A stretch of DNA of 64,000 nucleotides, taken from Shinisaurus crocodilurus (Eukaryota; Chordata; Lepidosauria; Squamata; Shinisauridae). Position numbers and translations under genes: made by a program. The notes under the pieces are model-generated. The model did not search any database. It was given only the letters and a program-made list of their open reading frames with translations, and had not been told where the DNA came from. This document shows, piece by piece, positions 58,822 to 64,000 of this stretch (positions are counted from its first letter, which is position 1; every line of letters begins with the position of its first letter). The stretch lies in the NCBI GenBank assembly GCA_021292165.1, contig CM037877.1, positions 298,980,726 through 299,044,725 on the forward strand, given 5' to 3'.

Positions 58822-59019
58822 GCGCTTTACGGCAGAGGGGCATGCCTCCGCCGCCCCGCTTGGCGGCAGGAGGGCGCACGCACGCCGGCCATGCTTGACG
58901 GCAGCGCCGGCGACTCTCTCGGCCTCGCCCCTGGCTCGGGGCCGCGCTTTGCGGCAGTGTGGCACAGCCGCGCCGCCTCCCTCCCTCCTTCCCTTCCCTG
59001 CAGGAGCGCTTTACGGCAG
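58822..59019. repeat. Five-copy 14-bp motif upstream of NEURL4
   Basis: GCGCTTTACGGCAG occurs at 58822 and 59006, GCGCTTTGCGGCAG at 58944, and variants CGCTTGGCGGCAG at 58857 and TGCTTGACGGCAG at 58892. All are in one direction, 95-292 bp upstream of the start codon. Confidence 0.85.
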
Positions 59020-60059
59020 CCGAGCCTCCCTCGGGACGAGCAAGGAGAGGAGACTACGGGGGCGCGATCCGCCTCATCGCCGGACGTTGAGGGCCGCGAT
59101 CCTGGATCTGAGCAGACATGCCCAGGATGGCGCTGCAAATCCGCTTTTTTGCAGTATTTCCCTTTTTGTTTTCACACTGCAACCCTGTGTCCCCGCTTAC
59201 CTGGGAGAAAGCTCCGTTGAAAACAATGAGACTTACTTCCGAGTAGACACGTGCACGGATTGCTCTGGGTGGTTTACTAAATGGAAGTGCCACCTGAATT
59301 ATTTATATGGGGTTGGATCCAGATTTAATCAGAGTTAGAGTAGACCCATTGAAATAAATGCGTTTTGAGTTTGTAACCAATGGGATGACTATGGGTCTAC
59401 TCTTAAGTATGGCTAACTATAGCTGGCTGGGGCATGCTGGGAGCTGTAGTCCTTTTTTCTGTCTAAACTTGAATAGGATTGTGCCTTAAATCTGGACCCA
59501 ACCCATTCTGTTCACCTTTAACATTTGTAAACCACTTTGGGTGGTTACTGTTACTACAACTACTAATTATTATTATTATTTGTGGAGGAAGGGGGGGCCA
59601 GCCAGCCCCCCCTTCCTCCACAGGGCTCTAGTAAAGGCAAGCCTTGTGGGAGTTTTACCCATTTCGGACCTTCGGGTAGGTGTGGTAATCTCTCTCGGGC
59701 AGCGAGGCTGTGCTGGATTTAACCCTTTCCCCAAAGATTTGCTTTTTGGCCCTTCAGTATCTAAATCCAGGTTACAGAAATTGAAGGCGAGTCCCTGAAC
59801 AGAGATCCAAGTAGGATTGCAGACAGCTGAGGCTGGCAATCTGGTACCTTGAGATCTCTGGGGGTCTTGGTTCCTTTGGAGTAGGAAAGGGTGGGGGTGT
59901 GGCGGGCCAGCCAGCCCCCCCTTCCTCCACATCATCATTATTATTATTATTATTATTATTATTCTGTTTTAAACTTTTTAAGGTTTTATATTAGGTTTTA
60001 TATTATATTTTATCATGTTCTATTTTAAGGTTTTAATTTTTATTATTTATTTATTTATT

Positions 60060-60270
60060 TATTTATTATATTTATACCCCGCCTTTTTTCCTGCAAGGAA
60101 CCCAAGGCGGCTTACATAATTTTCCTCCTCTCCATTTGATTCTCACAACAACCCTGTGAGGTAGGTTAGGCTGAGAGTCAGTGACTGGCCCAAAGTCACC
60201 CAGTGAGTTTCATGGCCAAGCGGGGACTAGAACCCTGATCTCCCGAGTCCCAGTCCAACACTCTCAGTCT
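60060..60270 (-). mobile_element. Sauria-type SINE, reverse
   Basis: ATTTATACCCCGCCTTTTTT, CCAAGGCGGCTTACATAATT and AGTCCCAGTCCAACACTCTC. The promoter end at the right is cut. Confidence 0.8.
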
Positions 60271-60534
60271 CAGTCCAACATTTTTGTGAACCGCCCAGAG
60301 AGTTCTGGCTATTGGGTGGTATAAAAATGTAATAAATAAATATTACTACAACAACTACTGAAAGTGCAATATAGCATTGAAATAGATATGGAAACAAAGT
60401 AATAATTCATAAATATTTATCTAGCACTGTTTCAGGGGGCAAAGCACCATACAATCCTTATTCTTAAGCCACTCTGGACTAGAATGCTCAACTGATCTGC
60501 TATTTGGTCTGATCCAACCTGACTCTTCCTACGT

Positions 60535-60985
60535 TGGAACATAAGAAGAGCCCTGCTGGATCAGACCAAGAGTCCATCTAGTGCCAGTGTTCTCCAACCT
60601 TGGGTCCCCAGATGTTTTTGGCCTACAACTCCCAGCGTAGCTGGCTGGGGCATGCTGGGAGTTGTAGGCCAAAAACATCTGGGGGGCCAGGGTTGGAGAA
60701 CACTGATCTAGTCCAACATCCTGTTCACACAGTGGCTGGCCAGCTTCCCACGGGAAGCCCACAAGCAGGACATGAGTGCAATAGCACCCTCCTGCCCATG
60801 TTCCCCAGCAACTAGTACTGAGAGGTACCCTGCCTCTTGACACTGGAGCTAGCACATAGACAGTCAGGACTAGTAGCCATTAATAGCCATCTCCTCCATG
60901 CATTTCTCCAGTCCGCTTTTAAAGTCATCCAAATTGGTGGCCATCACTACATCTTGTGGAAGTGGATTCTGTATTCCATGTTCTG
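60535..60985 (-). mobile_element. CR1-like LINE terminal relic, split by a MITE
   Basis: AACATAAGAAGAGCCCTGCT to GAGTCCATCTAGT, then after the MITE ATCTAGTCCAACATCCTGTT and further to GGTGGCCATCACTACATCTT. Confidence 0.65.
60585..60705. mobile_element. hAT MITE (CAGTGTTCTCC family), nested in a LINE
   Basis: The ends CAGTGTTCTCCAACCTTGGG and GGGTTGGAGAACACTG are inverted. ATCTAGT stands on both sides, with one base of drift on the left. Confidence 0.82.
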
Positions 60986-61016
60986 AAGGAGAACAGAGGG
61001 AAAAGGTAACTGCGTG

Positions 61017-61143
61017 GGAGAGCAACTTGTGGCCCTCCAGATGTTTTTGCCTACAACTCCCATCACACCTCACCGTAGGCTATGCTGGCTGGGGCTGATG
61101 GGGGTTGCAGGCCAAAACATCTGGAGGGCCACAAGTTGCACAC
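61017..61143. mobile_element. Fold-back miniature element
   Basis: GCAACTTGTGGCCCTCCAGA and TCTGGAGGGCCACAAGTTGC are exact inverted ends, 20 bp each. Confidence 0.8.
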
Positions 61144-61827
61144 CCGTGTTAAAACAAGACAGGAAAGGACAAGCTATTCCTGTGACACAGTATGTGATTT
61201 CTATAGCCCGGCTGGGGGATGCTGGGAGTTGTAGGCCAACACATCTGGAGGGCACCAGCTTGGGGAAGGCTGCTATAGGTTGATTCTTGCACACATGCCA
61301 ACAGCTCAGTTCTGCAGATCGGGTTGGTCTCCCCACTTTGCTCACTGGGATTTACTTCTGAGGAAGCATGCCCAGGACTGGGCTGCACAGATGCTGCCCT
61401 TCTCAGCACACATTGGCCACGAGCCACATCACAGTACGCTTGACACCATTGAAATCAATGGGCTTCCCCAGTTTTGGATTGTGGCCAATTTTCTCTTGTG
61501 TGTGAGCAATTCGTAATGAGTCCATCATACCGTCATCTTACCTGGAGCTGCGCTCTTACCTTTTGGAACCCGGCTTTCTTCACCTGCCAGAGGAGTGCTG
61601 GCTCCATGGGGTTTTTTTTGGGGGGTGGGGCAAGATGCACCCCATGGGCCCCACCCTGAATTGGCTCACTCGCTTCACTTTTGCTGCAGCCACCATTGCC
61701 CATCCAGTTGCTCGTTTCCGTGAGGCCCTGTCTGCTCAGCTGTGCAGAGGGAGCAAGTATGGAAAAGCAAGAGCAGAAAAATGCTGGAATTGGCAACGGA
61801 CACTTTGTTTGGGTGCGGGCCTCAGCA

Positions 61828-62080
61828 AGTTACAGGAACCTAGATTCCACCTAAACATCAGGAAAAATTTCCTGACTGTCAGAGCAATAAGACAATGGAA
61901 TCAACTACCTAGGGAGGTCGTGGGCTCTCCCACTCTGGAGGCATTCAAGGTGCAGCTGGACAGACATCTGTCAGAGATGCTTTGACCTAGATTCCTGCAT
62001 TGAGCAGGGGGTTGGACTCGATGGCCTTGTAGGCCCCTTCCAACTCTACTTTTCTATGATTCTATGATATGATTCTAAGT
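61828..62080 (+). mobile_element. CR1 LINE 3' end
   Basis: CAAGTTACAGGAACCTAGAT to CTTTTCTATGATTCTATGAT. It lies 220 bp upstream of the ZP3-like TATA box. Confidence 0.85.
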
Positions 62081-62238
62081 GCCCACCTATGCCGACTCCA
62101 GCCCAGTGCCAGTGAATGCAGGTGTGCCGGCTCCAAGGTACTTCTCCTTTAACCACTACCTCTCATTGCCTTCTCTCACCTGGGAGTAAAACACCAAAAC
62201 TCCCCCTACTAACTGGCAAGTCTCCTTTTGGACTGAAA

Positions 62239-62282
62239 CAGGTGTATGATGAGTGGAAGGGAATGGCCTTGTTAATCACCTG
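62239..62282 (+). promoter_or_regulatory. E-box pair upstream of the ZP3-like gene
   Basis: CAGGTG at 62239 and CACCTG at 62277 fit CANNTG. Vertebrate zona pellucida genes are known to be driven by the oocyte factor FIGLA through an E-box near the TATA box; use of either site here is inferred. Confidence 0.4.
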
Positions 62283-62295
62283 GGGCGGGTGTGGC

Positions 62296-62303
62296 TATAA
62301 AGG
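62296..62303 (+). promoter_or_regulatory. TATA box of the ZP3-like gene
   Basis: TATAAAGG lies 68 bp upstream of the preferred ATG (62364), leaving a short leader of about 30-40 bases. A tight TATA promoter with a very short 5'UTR is typical of ZP genes. Confidence 0.7.
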
Positions 62304-62363
62304 AACTGCTGGTGGTGGCTGGGGCATTTTTCTTCTCCCCGGGATCCTTGTAGCATGTGCAAA

Positions 62364-62666
62364 ATGTGGGGCTGCTGTTGGTTTTTTGTTTGCGTGTTTA
62401 GTAGGGTGATAGGCACATCTAGGCTTCATAGAGCGCTCCCATCTCCATATACCCAGTCCTTGTGGGCTTCAGAGACTAGTCTTCAATGGGTGAAAGTAAA
62501 ATGCAAAAAAACCCAAGTTGTTGTGATGGTGGAGAAAGGCCATTTTGTTCCAGAGCAACTGGTTAGAGCTGCCAACCTGTCTCTGGGAAGCTGCTCCTAT
62601 ACAAATCTTGCAAAAGAAATAGTTATTTTTGCAGTGGGATTCCAAGAGTGTGGGTCAGAGGTTCAG
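62364..62666 (+). CDS. ZP3-like exon 1
   Basis: The exon has 101 codons from ATG to SEVQ and donor CAG|GTGAGC, phase 0. It covers the signal peptide, a short variable stretch and three of four ZP-N cysteines. ANLSLG gives one N-glycosylation motif (NLS). Confidence 0.88.
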
Positions 62667-64000
62667 GTGAGCTCTTTGGGTTCCTTGTCTTTCTCCTTCC
62701 TACTACCCACTTGGGATAGATTCCTCGGACTTGCCTCTCAAATGTGGAATGTAGAGAATGGAACCCAGCTTTCTGTCTGGCTAAGGACTTCTCAAACCAG
62801 GATGCGCAGGGAATTCCGCCTACCTTCCATCCCTTGCCAACTGTAGCTCTGGATCTCTATCTGGGACTGCTGATAGTGCCGACCACCCTGACGGGCTGGA
62901 CTCCATGCCAAGCTGTGATTCTATGTTTCTTCTCCCCCCCCCCCCCAAACAGCTCATCCCGAATGCCATGATCTACAGGAACAGTTTGTTTTACAAGCAG
63001 GACGACATTGCCAACTCTGCAGCGGCTGCCACAGGCATCCCATCGGAAATTCTCAGGATTGAATGTCGCTATCCAAGGTATGCAGAAATTTGGAAGAGGA
63101 GGGAGAAGAGAGAGAATCTTCAGGCGGGGTGCCCCTCACCACTGAATTTTAGCTAGAACGTACAGGCCTGTGGCTTATGCTGGCTCAGCTTGTCTGAGTG
63201 TGGAAAAAAGCTAAGCAGGGTCAGGCCTGGTTATGACTTGGATGGGAGACCCCTCCTCTAGTTTCCTGCACTGAGCAGGGGGTTGGACTAGATGGCCTTG
63301 CAGGCCCCTTCCAACTCTGTGATCGATGAAATCTATGAAATCTACTTTTGTAACCAGGGCCTCCATCCTGGGCGATGGGGAAATAACAAGTACAGAGTGC
63401 CGTTCCTGAATAAGTTCATAGCTGCTGTCGTCACCACCTATGTGGGATCCAAGGGCAGACTTCCGGCTCGGCGTGTGTGGATCCTATGGCGGGCCTGAAC
63501 CCCTACTTCTCCTGCTTTAGATCAGCCTTTCTCAACCTGGTGCCGGGGGAGGCTGGCTGGTGGTGACTCCTGTTTCGGTGGGGCTCCTAACTCATCGCAC
63601 CTTTTTGTTAGTTTTATCGGAGCTTATCCGTGGTGCTGAACTCCACCCCACAAATAGGTTCACCACCCTGGAGCACCATATAAAGCTTCAAATAAAAGCA
63701 GCCTCCAGCCCTCCTCCTGTGTTGGACCACAACTCCCATCATTCCCAGCCAGCATGAGAGTTGTCGTCCAACACATCTGGAGGGCACCAGGTTGGAGCTG
63801 GCTGGATTAGGTTCTGAACTACTGGCATCCGCCTTTTATCTCCAGGGCAATCCACTGACTTATCCCCACAACTTTGGGAAGATCTGATACAGCAGCGGCT
63901 AACAAGAGTTTGACTCCTTTAGGCGTGCAGGCAACCGATCACGCTCCCCTTTCTTCTCCTCTCTCCAGAGAAATCGGATCGTCTTTACAAAAATTGGAGG
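62364..64000 (+). CDS. ZP3-like zona pellucida glycoprotein, 5' part (runs off the window)
   Basis: ZP3-family proteins are secreted egg-coat glycoproteins that polymerise through a ZP module (ZP-N plus ZP-C). Exon 1 (62364-62666) and exon 2 (62953-63077) join to encode a signal peptide (MWGCCWFFVCVFS) and a complete ZP-N domain: VKVKCKKTQVVVMVEKGHF, NLSLGSCS, VGFQECGSEV and IECRYPR. The four ZP-N cysteines are present. Exon 1 ends at the same place and phase as in mammalian ZP3, and CRYPR is the ZP hallmark. A third exon may start at 63969. An upstream in-frame ATG at 62355 adds three residues. The ZP-C half lies outside. Which ZP3 paralogue this is cannot be set from the N-terminal half. 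Confidence 0.88.
62953..63077 (+). CDS. ZP3-like exon 2
   Basis: The exon encodes LIPNAMIYRNSLFYKQDDIA then GIPSEILRIECRYP. The acceptor follows a C-run (CCCCAAACAG) and the donor is AAG|GTATGC, phase 2. CRYPR is completed by the next exon. Confidence 0.88.
63165..63347 (+). mobile_element. 5S rRNA-derived SINE with CR1 tail, copy 6
   Basis: TGGCTTATGCTGGCTCAGCT, AAGCTAAGCAGGGTCAGGCC and GACTTGGATGGGAGACCCCT, then the CR1-type tail. It sits in intron 2 of the ZP3-like gene. Confidence 0.85.
63522..63805. mobile_element. Fold-back miniature element, split or expanded
   Basis: GATCAGCCTTTCTCAACCTG and CACCAGGTTGGAGCTGGCTG are opposed ends, with GTTGGACCACAACTCCCATC and its partner on the right. 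Confidence 0.45.
63969..64000 (+). CDS. ZP3-like exon 3, putative start
   Basis: CCTTTCTTCTCCTCTCTCCAG is a strong acceptor. Reading on in the phase left by exon 2 completes Arg and gives EIGSSLQKLE, open to the window edge. An acceptor two bases later would give NRIVFTKIG instead, so the frame is not certain. Confidence 0.45.

Larger units (their letters stand above)
58350..59100. promoter_or_regulatory. NEURL4 CpG-island promoter
   Basis: Dense CpG surrounds exon 1, and no TATA box is seen. Five copies of a GCGCTTTACGGCAG-like motif lie upstream of the ATG (58822-59019). Confidence 0.75.
59100..62290. other. NEURL4 to ZP3-like spacer
   Basis: No gene was seen. The stretch holds a half copy of the palindrome element (59421-59486), a GGAGGAAGGGGGGGCCAGCC inverted pair (59583-59625, again near 59910), AT repeats near 59.94-60.06 kb, and the SINE, LINE, MITE and CR1 copies listed. 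Confidence 0.6.

Noticed and set aside
57846..58898. 350-codon plus-strand open frame
   Set aside because: It lies in pyrimidine-rich and CpG-rich low-complexity DNA, is Pro/Arg/Ala-biased, and runs antisense over NEURL4 exon 1.
63292..63498. 68-codon plus-strand frame (RWGNNKYRVPFLNKF) as ZP3-like exon 3
   Set aside because: VPF recalls the ZP3 segment, but joining at the nearby acceptor in the phase left by exon 2 gives an early stop, and the left part is SINE tail.

Overview
This is nuclear DNA of a squamate reptile (lizard or snake). The genes are vertebrate and intron-rich. The introns are full of squamate-type repeats: a Sauria-type tRNA SINE, a 5S rRNA-derived SINE, CR1 and L2-like LINE relics, and hAT and Tc1/mariner miniature elements. 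Species cannot be set from the sequence alone.

Layout. (1) 1-710: no coding sequence seen; a plus-strand AATAAA at 612 suggests the 3' end of a convergent plus-strand gene. By mammalian synteny that would be EIF5A, which is inference. (2) 711-15691, minus strand: a complete GPS2 gene, 10 coding exons and 325 codons, every splice phase consistent, with a CpG-island promoter at about 15.5-15.95 kb. (3) 15.7-19.2 kb: GPS2-NEURL4 spacer and the probable NEURL4 3'UTR. (4) 19206-58727, minus strand: the complete NEURL4 gene, 29 coding exons and about 1518 codons, with six NHR (neuralized) repeats and a CpG-island promoter at 58.4-59.1 kb. Its reading frame is clean except for one extra base in coding exon 2 (55533-55538). 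(5) 59.1-62.3 kb: repeat-filled spacer. (6) 62364-64000, plus strand: the 5' part of a ZP3-like zona pellucida gene with TATA box, signal peptide and four ZP-N cysteines, running off the window.

GPS2 and NEURL4 lie in the same order and orientation as in mammals. The introns are much longer than in human, and mobile elements explain most of the extra length. Several insertions can be read precisely from target-site duplications, and some are nested in one another. GPS2 acts in the NCoR/SMRT-HDAC3 co-repressor and in ubiquitin control. NEURL4 is a centrosomal multi-NHR scaffold that works with HERC2 and CP110. The ZP3-like gene would make an egg-coat protein. Nothing suggests the three genes act in one pathway, and no novel multi-gene system was found. 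The unexplained structure worth checking is regulatory or repeat-derived: a five-copy 14-mer upstream of NEURL4, a nine-copy octamer-like array beside GPS2 exon 1, an 84-bp near-loopless perfect palindrome inside a hAT element, and a solo LTR.
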